Below, one piece after another: positions 10,286 through 20,995 of a stretch of DNA of 64,000 nt. A model generated the notes under the pieces. It worked only from the letters and a program-made list of their open reading frames with translations. It had not been told where the DNA came from and made no database searches. The DNA comes from Heterocephalus glaber (taxonomy: Eukaryota > Chordata > Mammalia > Rodentia > Bathyergidae). The DNA lies in contig NW_004624784.1 of the NCBI RefSeq assembly GCF_000247695.1, forward strand, positions 15,659,437-15,723,436. Direction: 5' to 3'. Each line of letters starts with the position of its first letter. Position 1 is the first letter of the stretch. A program made the position numbers and the translations under genes.

Positions 10286-10415
10286 ACCACCCTCCTTGAC
10301 CCCATTCTGCTTTGAGTGTCTTTCATCTGTGTCTCATGACACTGATAGGGCTCATCCTTGTCCAACACCCTTCTTATCTACCTAGTGGCAGTTTCTTGCT
10401 TTTTCTGGCTTTCCC
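10286..10415 (-). repeat. Arm B of an inverted duplication
   Basis: Reverse-complement counterpart of 9252-9381. It begins directly at the truncated end of the B1-dID element. Confidence 0.85.
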
Positions 10416-10484
10416 TTTGATAGGAGGCAGGTTCTAGCATTGGTTCACTTCCCACCAGGGAAACTAATGTGCACAGAAATGATG

Positions 10485-10640
10485 AAACCACCTCATTCAT
10501 TATCAGCATTCATTCAACACCTATTTCCTGAGCATCTGCAAATTTCCAGACCCTGGAAGGCACTGGGAATATATCAGTGTATAGGCCTTATCCTGCCCTT
10601 GTGAAGTCTACAGCCTCATGAGGGAGAAAGATATTAAATA
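10485..10640 (+). mobile_element. L2 3'-end fragment
   Basis: Matches the familiar L2 3' order: attcattcaacacctatttc, then ggcactgggaatatatcag, then attaaataaatagt. Ancient and inactive. Confidence 0.6.
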
Positions 10641-10799
10641 AATAGTTATACTCATACTTGCAATGTCATAAAGGAAAAGGATAGGAAAAATTTTCTCACC
10701 CTGTCTCTTCCTCAGATCTCAATGAGATAGGACATGGCTTTATTTTCCTTCTGATATGAAATGATCTCATAAATATACAGTTTTTTGAATTATTATTCT

Positions 10800-11035
10800 T
10801 GGTTTTTTGAGACAGGGTCTCAGTATATAGCCCAGGTTAGCCTTATGATTCTCCTACCTAAGCCTCCCAAGTGCTAGGATTATAATTCTTATTTATTTAT
10901 TTATTTTTTTCCTGTACCAGGGATCGAACTTGGGTCCTTGCACTTGCGCAGCAGGCAGCGACACTGAGCTAAATCCCCGGCCCTCAAGTGCTAGGATTAT
11001 AGACATGCAGCACTACGTCTGTCTGGCTTATTCAG
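10800..11035 (-). repeat. B1 SINE, antisense, split by a younger SINE
   Basis: Reverse B1 (ttttttgagacagggtctca through cctcccaagtgctaggatta) interrupted at 10885-10983 and continuing to about 11035. Confidence 0.8.
10885..10983 (-). repeat. Young ID-like SINE nested in B1
   Basis: Reverse body with a (TTTA)n-type tail. The target duplication caagtgctaggattata is present on both sides (10868-10884 and 10984-11000), giving exact boundaries and an order of insertion: B1 first, ID-like SINE second. Confidence 0.93.
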
Positions 11036-11679
11036 TTAATTTAGAAAAAGGAGGAAATAAAGACAAAATGGACCAGACCAGTATGGGAACCATTTTGCTA
11101 GTTATATATAAAAAAATAAAACACAGGGAACTGTATATGTGTATCTTTGGATATGCATAGCCTCTCTTCAGAAGGCAGTGGAAGGAGCTGGTCACAGTGA
11201 CTACATGCATTTTTATTCATTTGAAAACAACAACAAATTTCTTGGGTGTGGCAGCAGGGAGGGGAGGAAAATGGGAGGGGGAATGTGGATAACATCTCTT
11301 ACCACTCTGCCACCCCTCCCAAACTGCCCCACACTGGTCTCCACCCTTCATGGGGCCCCAGTTTACTGAGGAGGCGCATTGTAAAAGGAAAGGTAAATGA
11401 AAGCAGTGAGAACATTTGCTGATTAATTAGGAAATGAGAACATGTTGCATCCTGTTAGGATGGGACATTCCAGATCGGGAAGGGGAGGAATCATCACATT
11501 ACAGGTGCCTGTCAACATCCTTGGAAAACACAAAATTTTTAGGGAGGCTCAGAGCTTCCCTGTCAGCATGAGAAGGGACAGGAGTGAAGCACGCAGGTTC
11601 CAGCTCCAGTGAAGAATTGAAAAGCATCTGGAGAGATATAGCCATGGTAGCTTTTTCCTTCAGGAAGGAAGAGGACTAA

Positions 11680-11880
11680 TATTTAACAAGCTGGTGCTCT
11701 TTGCCAGTCATTGACTTAGAAGCTTTATGGACATCAGCTCATTAAATTTTAATTAAAAGAAAATATCAGGGAGGTGTTGCTGCTGTTTTACAGATGAGAA
11801 AATAAAATTTCACTGGGGTTGGGTAACTTGCCTGAAGTCATGCAGATGGTGAATGATGGGGCCAGGTCTTCAACCTGTCC
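11680..11880 (-). repeat. MIR fragment
   Basis: Reverse MIR: catcagctcattaaat, then ctgttttacagatgagaaaa, then gtaacttgcctgaagtcatg. Ancient SINE. Confidence 0.72.
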
Positions 11881-11882
11881 AT

Positions 11883-12083
11883 CTTTTTTATTTTTTTGTG
11901 GTTCTGGGGATTGAACCAGGGCCTTTGCACTGAGCTATATCCCCAGACCTTTTTATTTTAAATTTTGAGCGTGAGTCTTGATAATTTATTACGTTGCCCA
12001 GGTTGGGTTCAAATTTGTGATCCTCCTGCCTCATTTTCCCAAAGTGCTGAGATTACAGGTATGTGCCTCCATGACCGACCTGT
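11883..12083 (-). repeat. B1-dID dimeric SINE, antisense
   Basis: Minus-strand dimer. The ID half comes first on the + strand (ggggattgaaccagggcc, gagctatatccccag), then the B1 half (gttgcccaggttgggttc through agattacaggtatgtgcc). Confidence 0.8.
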
Positions 12084-12182
12084 CCATTCATTTTATTACA
12101 TATTGTTCTGGGATGTTGTTTTAGGATAGCAATAGAGAGAGGAGTCACCTGAGATACATGGAGGATTAAACTCAATTACTTT

Positions 12183-12258
12183 TAGTCTCTTTTTCTTTTA
12201 TTAGTACATGTTAGTGGTACATAATGAATACACTCATCATGTGGAATTGGTATTAACT
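12183..12258 (-). mobile_element. Short L1 3'-end fragment
   Basis: Resembles the antisense L1 3' end at 41760-41820 (shared gtacataatga and ttggta motifs). Small and uncertain. Confidence 0.4.
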
Positions 12259-12852
12259 CCCTTTTTAATCTCAGAGTTGATGATGCTGTGAGTTTTCCAG
12301 GACAAAATTAAAAGCTCCAGAGACCAACATTCAGCCATTCCAGTTATCTCTGGAGAGTCTGCAATCCATTCGTCCACCAGGGTGGGCAGGCCTGAAGAAG
12401 GGTTGCTAGGGTTGGTACTGCACTGACCTGAGCACAGGCAGGACTCTTTCACAAAGGGAAAAATGGGGACTGGAAATGAGGCGGGCAGCTGGCAACATCT
12501 GCCACAGTAGGCCCCCCAGAGGCTGGTGTCTCTCACGACCAGGATGCTCGGGTAAGGCAGTCTGCAGCCTGATAGTGCCAAAGAAATCTTGCAGGGTGCA
12601 TAGCAGGGGAAGGTAGGTGTGGTGTCAGCACCTGGGAGCTTTCGGAGCAGAGGAGAACTGAAGGTAGATGGCTGTACATGACCCAAGGCCTTCCTATGAA
12701 AAGGAGGATGGAGTGCTGCATAGGTTTTAGAAATAGAAAATCATGAAGAAAAGCCTGTTCTCTGTAGTCTGGGGTCTGATATCTTTGGAAAAGGACCCAG
12801 AGTTGGAGAAGGAAATCAGAATGGACATTTACAAGCCTCTCTTGCCTTTCAG

Positions 12853-12919
12853 GTCTCTCCCTCAGGGTCTCTGGGCCCCCTCTCTGTCCCTCCTGTCCAC
12901 AGCACCATGCCCGGAACAG
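12853..12919 (+). CDS. POU2F3: POU2F3 exon: C-terminal activation region, part 1
   Basis: Coding exon of 67 bp, acceptor tgcctttcag, donor gtgagt, phase 0 to phase 1. It encodes VSPSGSLGPLSVPPVHSTMP followed by GT: Ser/Pro-rich, low complexity, as in the C-terminal tail of POU2F3. The short size matches the family's exon structure as I recall it. Confidence 0.95.
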
Positions 12920-14098
12920 GTGAGTTTTTAAATGAGGGTTCTTGATGGCACCAGAATTCCATTAAATAAAAGGATATTAGAACTGAAAGGGACGTACTTA
13001 AACCAGAATTCCCTAAATGTCTTGCAAAGGACATTAAAATCCATGCTGGGAAAAACAGGGTTCTATGTTCAAATAAGCTTAGAAAATGCTAGGCAAGCAA
13101 AATTTAAACATATGTATGTTTATTTGTTGTTTTGTTTTAATTGCAGCACTTCTCAGCATTCACATGCATAACATATTCTAAAATGAGCTGTACAGAAGGC
13201 ACAGTGTGGAAGGAAGGCACAGTTTGGCAAGCTAATTTTCTACGGGACTCTTTTTCAAAAAGTGCCTATAGCATTTCAAAGAATTAGATAGGGTGACCAT
13301 GTGTCCAGGTGTGCCCAGGACAGTCCCAGTGGCTGCCTCATGTCCTGACATAGTTACCCATATGCATGCTTCCTTCCATTTGTTAAAAGTGTCTTAGTTT
13401 AGACAGTAAAATATATGCCAGTCTAACCATGGAACATAGTTTCAGAAATGCAAACACAAGAATTCCAGTTAGTACAAATCTGCCATTTTATAGAGGACAG
13501 AAATGAGTTTTAGGGAAGTGTAATAAGTCAGCACAGGCCATAGTACTGTTTAGTGAGTGGCATGTGACCAAGATGACACTCAGTTCCCCTCATTCCTGGT
13601 TCTGTGCTCTCTTAAGACTGTGCAGTCTGTTTCCTCTATGAAGATGGAAGAACTAGAGAGGCCAGCAATCTTAAACTTCCGGGTTCTTTTTCTGTCCTGT
13701 GCACTTTTTTCTTTCCTGCTCTCTTTTCTTAAGCTTCTTATTCTTTTTCTTTTCCTGCCTCCTGGTCTGGAGCTGCATAGGCCCAGCCCAGGGTGTGTCT
13801 TGGAGTGAAGTGATTTTGGCATCTGTCCTTGCATTTGGCAAGTCTTGGACTTGCAGAACCAGCCACACTGCTCCCAAGGGCCCGGGCTGCAGAGCACATT
13901 TACGATGACAGCTCTTCCAGGGCCAGGCTGGCGTGTGGACCTTGATGCTAATGTGATACATGGTGGACAGATGGGTGACGAGAGGGTGAGGTCCCTTTGG
14001 GGATACATAAAAAATCAAGTGTTGGAAGGGCCATGTCTCAAGGTCCCAGGACCCAGCAGCATTATTTTCCCCTTGTGTTTCCCTCTCCTTGTCCTCAG
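12920..14098 (+). other. POU2F3: POU2F3 intron
   Basis: Contains a probable MER45-like fragment (13288-13440) and otherwise no recognisable feature. Minus-strand open frames over 13580-14174 are by-products of composition and overlap the next exon antisense. Confidence 0.8.
13288..13440 (+). mobile_element. Possible MER45-like hAT fragment
   Basis: Starts tagggtgaccatgtgtcc and continues with gcccaggacagtccc, the characteristic opening of MER45-type hAT MITEs. The rest is diverged. Family call from memory. Confidence 0.45.
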
Positions 14099-14234
14099 TA
14101 ACGTCATCCTGTTCCCCTGGGAACAACAGCAGGCCTTCGTCTCCTGGCTCAGGACTCCACACCAGCAGCCCCACTGCATCTCAAAATAACCCTAAAGCAG
14201 CAATGAACTCCTCCTCCAGTTTTAACTCCTCAGG
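14099..14234 (+). CDS. POU2F3: POU2F3 exon: C-terminal activation region, part 2
   Basis: Coding exon of 136 bp, acceptor gtcctcag, donor gtaaga, phase 1 to phase 2. The product begins VTSSCSPGNNSRPSSPGSGL and continues with HTSSPTASQNN and a run of serines (MNSSSSFNSSG). Ser/Asn/Pro-rich composition is usual for this tail. No stop or frameshift. Confidence 0.96.
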
Positions 14235-15267
14235 GTAAGATGGGGAGGGAGAGGGCAGAGGCAGCCAGCAGGGCCCAGGGACATGTGAGGAGCTGGGCCA
14301 GTGCCTTGGGGAAGAGACCTTGTTATGGGGCTGGAAGAGGAGAACAGGGTGGCAGGGAGAGGACAGAGTGGAGAGCCAGACTGGACTGCATCCCTGGGAG
14401 GTAGAAGCTGCAGCCAGTAAGCAGTCCTGGCAAGAGCTGATGTCAACAAAGCCAAAATTTCCACCCTCACTTTGATGATGGAAATTTCCAAATACTACTG
14501 TGAGGAAAGGCCAGGTCCTTTGCTGGACTTAGAAGTGTTCCACCCCATGCCAGGAATCTGTTTCTTAGGATGTTCTGACATGAGTCTAGAGCTTAGACAC
14601 AAAGAAACTCCTGGGCTTCAGGAGTGGTTGACCCAGGGAGGAAGGAAAGTGGTACCAATTCCTACTCCTACCTGGGATGCTGGGGGAAGGAGCTTCCTGG
14701 GCCTTAGCTCATGAGCCAAAGAATCTACCCTAAAAAGTGTTAGAGCAGATGCGTTGAGAATCAGCTCTGGTTCAGAAAAAAACACAGAAATTTGAAAGCT
14801 GAGTGACAGGCCACAGACCTGGGCTTGTAGGAAGAGACAGACCCACTTGTCCAAATCCAGGCAGTTTGGCAAGGCACCCAGCTTTAATTGCCCAATTGAG
14901 GCACAGCCTAAAGAATTGAAACTCCTTGCCAGTCCCCGGCAGAGAGAACCAAATAATATAGTAGCTTTCTAGGTATGATTCATATATCATAAAATTCACC
15001 ATTCAGTAGTTTTTAGTATGTTTACAAGATTGTGCAGGGCTGGGGATTTTAACTCAGTGGTTCTGCCGCCTGCCCTGCAAGAGCAAGGACCCGAGTTTGA
15101 TCTTCGGTACCAAATAAAAAAGAGATTGTGCAACCATCACCATTATCTAATTCCAGAAAATTTTCATCATCCCAGAAAGAACCCCTCTACTTGTTAGCCA
15201 TCACTCCTTATTCTCATCTTTCCCTGTGATGTTAGTAACTACAGTTGACCTTATTTCTTCCTTCTAG
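14235..15267 (+). other. POU2F3: Last POU2F3 intron
   Basis: Holds one SINE (15037-15122); nothing else recognised. Confidence 0.85.
15037..15122 (+). repeat. ID-like SINE
   Basis: Body gggctggggattttaactca through gtaccaaataaaa, with target duplication agattgtgca on both sides (15027-15036, 15123-15132). Confidence 0.9.
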
Positions 15268-15307
15268 ATCTTGGTACCGATGGAATCATCCCACCTACCT
15301 CCATTGA
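15268..15307 (+). CDS. POU2F3: POU2F3 terminal coding exon
   Basis: Acceptor cttctag; the first base completes a Gly codon, then SWYRWNHPTYLH and the stop TGA at 15305-15307. This aromatic C-terminus is the conserved end of POU2F3 and confirms the paralogue. The 3'UTR follows directly. Confidence 0.96.
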
Positions 15308-16525
15308 GACCAAAATGTTCCTCCCATTCCACCTGGCCCCATATCCCTCAGTGAAAGAAAGGAAGAAGGGAGTTGTGCCTTCCATGTATGGACATTACTT
15401 TCAGAAGAGTGGAAGAAAAGCCCCATTATGAATGAACCCACATTCTTGCCTTCTTCAGGAACAAGGGCCTCCGGAGAGCCAAACTGTGATTGAACCATGT
15501 GCTGACTCTATATGTTCTTGATATATATATAATACCCCCCTGCTGGGAGTTTACCACTTCTCCTGAGCTGAGAGACAGTCCTCATACTGTTACCTTCTAG
15601 CTCTAAATATTTGAGATGTCTTCACTCTGGCAATAGTCTTTCAGGGAAAGGACTTCTTGCCATTATTCTCCAACTCATCGATGGGCTTCTAGGGGAAAGC
15701 CATTTCCCTACCACTACAATGGGAGATAATGGCTTTGACTTTGAACTTAGCCACAGCCTAAACTGATTCCAAACTCTGTGAAAAGGTTTGAATCAGATGT
15801 CTTCTCCAAAGCCGTGATGATTTCTGCATTCAGCAAAATTTTTCCATTGAGTCTCCTTTGCCCTCCTCTTCTTTTTAATCTTCCCTCTTTTCTAAAACCA
15901 AATCCATTCATTCTTGCATCCTCCAAGTCTCATCTTTACAGGTGGCCAAGTCAGCTCTGTACCCTGGGTACTTCGGTCTGCCCCTGTTCTGTGTTCTTCT
16001 ATTTACTCACAACCATTCCAGAGTACAAGAGTACTTGTTCTTTCTCTCTCTCTCTGTTTTTCCCTTGGCCCATCTTCTGTTTCTTCTGGCTGCTGAAAAG
16101 GAAGAACCTATGAGCAAACACACAGCAATGATGCTGGTAACATACTTGTACATAGTCCTTTCTTCATTTTACATTGTGTTCCTTTCTCCTTAGTATAGAA
16201 TTTTCCAGAAAAAGTGTTTAACTCAGGGGTGAATTTCAAAGACATCTTTGTAATATTTTATCTTCTTTAAAAAAAAGAAAGGAAAAACTACCAAAGTGTG
16301 AAATATTTACACAGAGTTTCCCATATGGGCTGGGACTCTTTGCTGACTTTTTGGGGGAACATTATCTCTAGAGTCTCTTTCTTTGTGGGCCAGTGTGTAG
16401 AGTTATAACATGAAGCCATACCTAGAAATGGTAACATTTTTTTTAAGACTGCATATACAGGAAACTGTTGAGACTCAAAGAAATCTCTCTGTTTCTAAAT
16501 AAATGTGTATAGTGATGATATAAAC
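15308..16525 (+). other. POU2F3: POU2F3 3'UTR
   Basis: About 1.2 kb with no SINE inserted, ending about 20 bp after the AATAAA at 16498. Length is inferred from the signal alone. Contains a pyrimidine-rich stretch at 16030-16060 and AT-rich segments that may bind regulators. Confidence 0.7.
16498..16503 (+). terminator. POU2F3: Putative POU2F3 poly(A) signal
   Basis: Canonical AATAAA followed by a GT-rich stretch (gtgtatagtgatg), the only good signal in the first 1.2 kb after the stop. Confidence 0.7.
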
Positions 16526-17021
16526 TATTCTATTGTTGATACGAAGAAGTTTAAATTATTCTGTGCTTTTTTCTTAGGGGGGAGGGATATGAGTACATAC
16601 AATGAAATGGGGTGGGGAAAAGGATTCAAACGAAGTGTATTTCCGCCCTCCCCATGTATGCTGAAAATGACATATGTTAATACAGGGCCTTGAAGGGTTC
16701 AGAGTTCTTATTCTTTGGGACAGAGCTTCCTTGGGAGCAGAATAGGCAAGAGATTGGTTTCTTCCTTTTGTAAGTCAGAGATCAGTGGGTATTCAAGGTC
16801 AAGTCATTTGGTGACTTAACGGGCAGAGGCCGAGGCTGATATCTCATACTTCAGATATCTTGAACATTGACTATTCAGTATTCACAAAGGAAAGCAATAG
16901 ATATTTAAGGCAAAGGATAATTTCATGACTGGCTTTGGAATGCATTGCTACCTTCAGCCAAGGAGGATGAAGCTATTTTTGTGGTTTTTCTTAGGTTAAT
17001 AAAAATTTATATTGTTATACT

Positions 17022-17136
17022 AGGGCTGAGAGTGAAGCTCAGTGGTAAAGCATTTGCTTAACATGTCAGAGGCCCTGGATTCAATGCCCAGTACCCCCAC
17101 CCCCCACTCCGAAAAAAAAGGAAAGGAAAGAAAAGT
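17022..17136 (+). repeat. ID SINE
   Basis: Older ID type (aagctcagtggtaaagcatt, ggattcaatgcccagtac) with a C-rich then A-rich tail. Confidence 0.8.
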
Positions 17137-17204
17137 TGTTTCACTTATTCCTGAGGAAAGCATTGACCTGTGGGAAAGAAAGACCCTTCAAAAATGTAAT
17201 ATCT

Positions 17205-17385
17205 AGCCTGCCATGGTGGTGGATATCTGTAGTCCCAGCCATGTGGCAGGCTGAAGCAGGCAGATTGCAAGTTTGAGCCCTGCCTGGGCAATTTAGCAAG
17301 ACCCGGTGTCTAAATAAAAAATGAAAAAGGGGCTGGGGTTGTAGCTCAGTATAAAGTTCCTGAGTTCAATCCCCAGTACAAAAAT
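17205..17385 (+). repeat. B1-dID dimeric SINE
   Basis: B1 half (gccatggtggtggatatctg to gcaagacccggtgtc) followed by ggggctggggttgtagctca and a shortened ID half. Confidence 0.85.
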
Positions 17386-17591
17386 GATAGGGAAAAACAA
17401 AATTGGGATTAAACATTTGTTGTAAATAATAATACTCATGTAAGAAACATATATAAATCTTCAAGAGTCGACTATTCCTGATGTTTGAATGGCGTTTATA
17501 TTAAGACTGCTTTCTATTTCTTGCCATGACATGGGAGAAGGTCTATAGGCAGTGGTTAATTTCTCAATTAAAAAATGTAGTTAAAAGGGGT

Positions 17592-17711
17592 GAGTCAGGC
17601 ATGGTGGTAGGCTCCTAAAGTTATAGCTGTTCAGAAGGCTGAGGCAGGAGGTTTGCTTGAGCCCAGGAGTTCAAGACCAGTCTGGGCAACATAGAACTGT
17701 CTCATTAAAAA
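17592..17711 (+). repeat. B1 SINE hosting the retrocopy insertion
   Basis: 7SL-derived monomer with gcatggtggtaggctcc, ggctgaggcaggagg and gcccaggagttcaagacc. Its A-rich 3' end runs straight into the PPP2R2D retrocopy, which probably inserted there. Confidence 0.8.
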
Positions 17712-19629
17712 GAGGGGGCGGGGGAGGGGGCTGCCCAGCGGGTAGTAACGACTTGCAGGGGTGCTTCTTGCTGGTGAAGGGCGCCGTCGTCGAGGACGTG
17801 GCGGAAGCTGACATCATTTCAACTGCTGAATTTAATTACTCTGGAGATCTTCTTTCAAAAGGAGACAAGGGCATCAGAGTTGTTATTTTTCAACGGGAAC
17901 AAGAGAATAAAAGCAGTACTCATTCTAGGGGAGAATATAATGTTTACAGTACCTTTCAAAGTTATGAATCAGAGTTGGACTATTTGAAAGGTCTAGAAAT
18001 TGAAGATAAAATTAGATGGTTGCCACAACAGAATGCTGCTCATTTTCTACTCTCTACAAATGATAAAACTATTAAATTATGGAAAATAAGTGAACGGGAT
18101 AAAAGAGTGGAAGGTTATAACTTGAAAGATGAAGATGGACGACTTCGAGATTCATTTAGAATTACAGCACTACGGGTTCCTAAATTGAAGCCCATGGACC
18201 TCACGGTAGAAGCAAGTCCACAGCAAATATTTGCAAATGCTCACACATGTCATATAAATTAAATTTCAGTAAATAGGGATCATGAAACATATCTTTCTGC
18301 AGATGACTTGAGAGTAAACCTATGGCATTTAGAAATCACAGATAGAAGCTTTAATATCGTGGATATCAAGCCTGCTAACATGGAAGAGCTGATGGAAGTC
18401 ATCACCACTGCTGAATTCCATCCACACCAATGCAATGTGTTTGTCTACAGCAGCACCAAAGGGACCATCCAGCTATGTGACATGCGTTCCTCTGCCCTGC
18501 GCGACAGACATTCTAAGTTTTTTGAAGAGCCTGAAGATCCCAGCAGTAGGTCCTTTTTCTCAGAAATAATTTCATCCATCTCTGATGTCAAATTCAGCCA
18601 CAGTGGTTGATACATGATGACGAGAGACTGTCAGTGAAAGTATGGGACCTTAACATGAAGAGCAGGCCTGTGGAGACCCATCAGGTGCATGAGTACCTGC
18701 AAAGCAAGCTCTGTTCCCTGTGTGAGAATGACTGCATCTTTGACAAGTTTGAATGCTGCTGGAATGGTTCAGACAGTGCTATCATGACGGGGTCCTACAA
18801 CAACTTCTTTAGAATGTTTGATAGAAACACTCGGAGGGATGTTACACTGGAAGCTTCAAGAGAGAACAGCAAACCCCGAGCCAGCTTAAAACCCCGAAAA
18901 GTATGTACAGGTGGTAAAAGAAAGATGAGATTAGTGTGGACAGTCTGGACTTCAATAAGAAGATCCTTCACACAGCCTGGCACCACATGGAAAACATTAT
19001 TGCCATAGCTGCCACCAATAATTTATATATATTCCAGGACCAAATCAACTAAAGAAGCTAACTGGAGGACCAAGTCTTGTCTCACATAGCTAAGCCAGTT
19101 GTTTTTCTGTCAAAGAAAAGGCATTGTCCTCTCCATTAAGAACAGAGATGCACTTACTACTTCCCTTCATAACAGAGGAAAGAAGCGACCTTGGCTGGAA
19201 TCCTGTCATTGGTCTGCCTTTAGCCCAGGGAGGGATGCTTGGTGCTGCAAGGGGAAAACCTACTGGAAGCAGAATTGGTGGACATTGCTCAATAAAGGCC
19301 ATTACTCAAAATAAATGTATTTATTTAAGTCTGAGCCTTCCTTTCCAGTTTATAGACCAAAAAACTAACCTCCAAGAGAAAAAGTGTTGTCAAATATGTT
19401 TCTGTCTCTAGCTCTATTTCTCTGCCATCCTAGGGCCCTCTGGACATGGTGTGGCCATTGTTCATGTTCCTCGCTGGCCTTTCTGAGCCAAGTGGGCATA
19501 CCTACCCTTGGTACCTAAGGAGAGCCAGGCAGGTTTACTCACTAGTTCCATCGACCATCACACCTTCTGGTGTAACCACTCAATAAACAACACACTGTAA
19601 AGTGTTCTTAAATCTAAAAAAAAAAAAAA
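17712..19629 (+). pseudogene. PPP2R2D: Processed pseudogene of PPP2R2D (PP2A B55-delta regulatory subunit)
   Basis: Intronless, nearly full-length copy of a B55-family WD40 protein mRNA. Recognisable segments in order: [125 protein letters not shown] and a C-terminal [11 protein letters not shown] before TAA at 19050-19052. Residues such as the QQNAAHF and FHPHQCNVF segments fit PPP2R2D better than PPP2R2A. Damage: no start ATG in place, in-frame loss of three codons near 18003, TAA at 18260-18262, TGA at 18608-18610 (a CpG-type CGA to TGA change), and 4-bp deletions near 18629 and 18920. The 3'UTR ends with AATAAA (19582) and 14 A. The parent protein steers PP2A to mitotic substrates; this copy cannot make it. 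Confidence 0.93.
19582..19587 (+). terminator. Retrocopied poly(A) signal of the PPP2R2D pseudogene
   Basis: AATAAA lies 34 bp before a run of 14 A (19616-19629), marking the 3' end of the reverse-transcribed mRNA. Confidence 0.85.
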
Positions 19630-19754
19630 GGAGAGAGAGGGGTACTCATATAACAAAGAGATTGCAGGGGGAGCCTTCGCTATGATTTTAGTATCTAAAG
19701 GGACGGCTCTGCCACCAGGATATCTGTGCCCATCTCTGTACACACTCATGAATG

Positions 19755-19813
19755 TGTGCACTGACAGAAGCTAGAGCTGACCTTGTGTACTGACAGAAGC
19801 TAAGCTGACCCTT
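19755..19813 (+). repeat. Tandem duplication, unit about 30 bp
   Basis: Two adjacent copies of a segment containing actgacagaagcta and gctgacc; the second lacks one base pair. Confidence 0.85.
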
Positions 19814-20074
19814 TCCTGCCACAGTCCTGTCTACCTTGACATCCTGCTCAGTTGAGTACTGAAAGTTGATCTCTTGCACTGTCCAAAGCTCTGGTTTGAA
19901 TCTATTTGCCCATATTTATTTTTAATGAAAAAAACCAAACCAAAACAAAACAGAATTGCAGCCTAACTGTTCAGTCTTCAGTACTTTCCAATGGCTGTTG
20001 ACTGGGACATTCTCTGAGAGGGTCAAACTTGAAAATGAGCATAGATTCATCTTTTATGCCTGCATGATTCTGAT

Positions 20075-20155
20075 CTACTTTGAGGTGTGGCCTTGGCATT
20101 TTAAAATCTCTTCAAATGAGTTTCCTGTGTGCTCAAGGTTGAGAACCACTCCCCA
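20075..20155 (+). mobile_element. Partial hAT-type MITE
   Basis: Shares gaggtgtggccttggca and tgtgctcaaggttgagaacc with the fuller copy at 21425-21605; only the 3' half remains. Confidence 0.6.
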
Positions 20156-20764
20156 TAAAATTCGTAATTCCAGGGAAGTTTAGTGGAAGTCTACTTAGCT
20201 CATTCAGCATCTAATCAGAGAATAGGAATCCAAGGGCAAAAACCAATCACTGGTGAGGGGAAAAGATAAAAGAAAAAAATTGTTGCTGCTGCTTTTCAAT
20301 TTTTATTTCATACCATGTTCAGTCTTTAGTTCACTAAAGGTGGGCCCAGCTGTGGGCGTCTAAAGCAAAGTTAGGACTTTTGGTCCAACTCAAGGACTGG
20401 AGTTATTAATCCCAGGACTCAAATCAGGAAAACTGCCCTGAATCCCAAAGGGTTGGGGTACACTGAGCCCCTCCAGATACATTCTATGTTCTCTTGGGAG
20501 TCCCCAGGACCCTCCTGCTCCCCAAGGCTGTGGGGGAGCTTCTTTCTTGTAGTCGAAGCTGTCTTTTGTTGTGTGTGTTCCCATGCCTAACAATGTGACT
20601 AGCACAAATAAAGTGAGTAAGATTTTTTAAATGGAAGTCCTTTTTTTCTCTAAACAACCTCTCAGCCCTTCTCTGAGGTAGAAATTGTGAACACAGAATG
20701 TAGTACACATTGGTCGGAAATTCTAGTTGATTAGAGGCAGCATATCTTAGGTGCATAACCCGCC

Positions 20765-20995
20765 TGAGTCACTCATTGCCTGGGCTCATCCCCCACTCTG
20801 CCTCCTGCTAAACATGTCACTTTGGGAAAGTACTTGACTGCTTCAGTTTCTTACCTGTAAAATGAATATAAAATCAGATCTCATTCCATAGAGTTATTGT
20901 GAGGATTAAGACAGTATCTAGTGAGTTACTAAGGCAATACCATGTAAGTGTTATCAGTGATAATTGTGGTTACTATTGCTACTGTTATTAAGTTG
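20765..20995 (+). repeat. MIR element
   Basis: Sense MIR: ttgggaaagtacttgac, cagtttcttacctgtaaaat, gagttattgtgaggatta. One of the better preserved MIR copies here. Confidence 0.8.

Larger units (their letters stand above)
6273..12852 (+). other. POU2F3: POU2F3 intron, repeat-dense
   Basis: Intron of about 6.6 kb made almost wholly of repeats: a palindromic mariner remnant, a long L2-type LINE block cut by SINEs, B1-dID dimers, a MIR and a short L1 tail. Stretches 11040-11680 and 12260-12850 hold no repeat I recognise. The latter contains an open minus-strand frame of 149 codons (12237-12686), discussed under findings. Confidence 0.8.
16526..17711. other. Intergenic: POU2F3 to PPP2R2D retrocopy
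   Basis: Three SINE insertions lie in 17022-17711. The first 500 bp show no recognised element. Confidence 0.75.

Noticed and set aside
13580..14189. Antisense and alternate-frame ORFs of 114-167 codons around POU2F3 exon at 14099
   Set aside because: They are shadows of or neighbours to the real exon and carry no motif; the splice-bounded sense frame explains the coding signal.
17657..19008. Three long + strand ORFs at 17657-18262, 18308-18610 and 18607-19008 as a functional PPP2R2-like gene
   Set aside because: They are pieces of one retrocopy interrupted by TAA, TGA and frameshifts; the first starts in B1 sequence. No start codon at the parental position.
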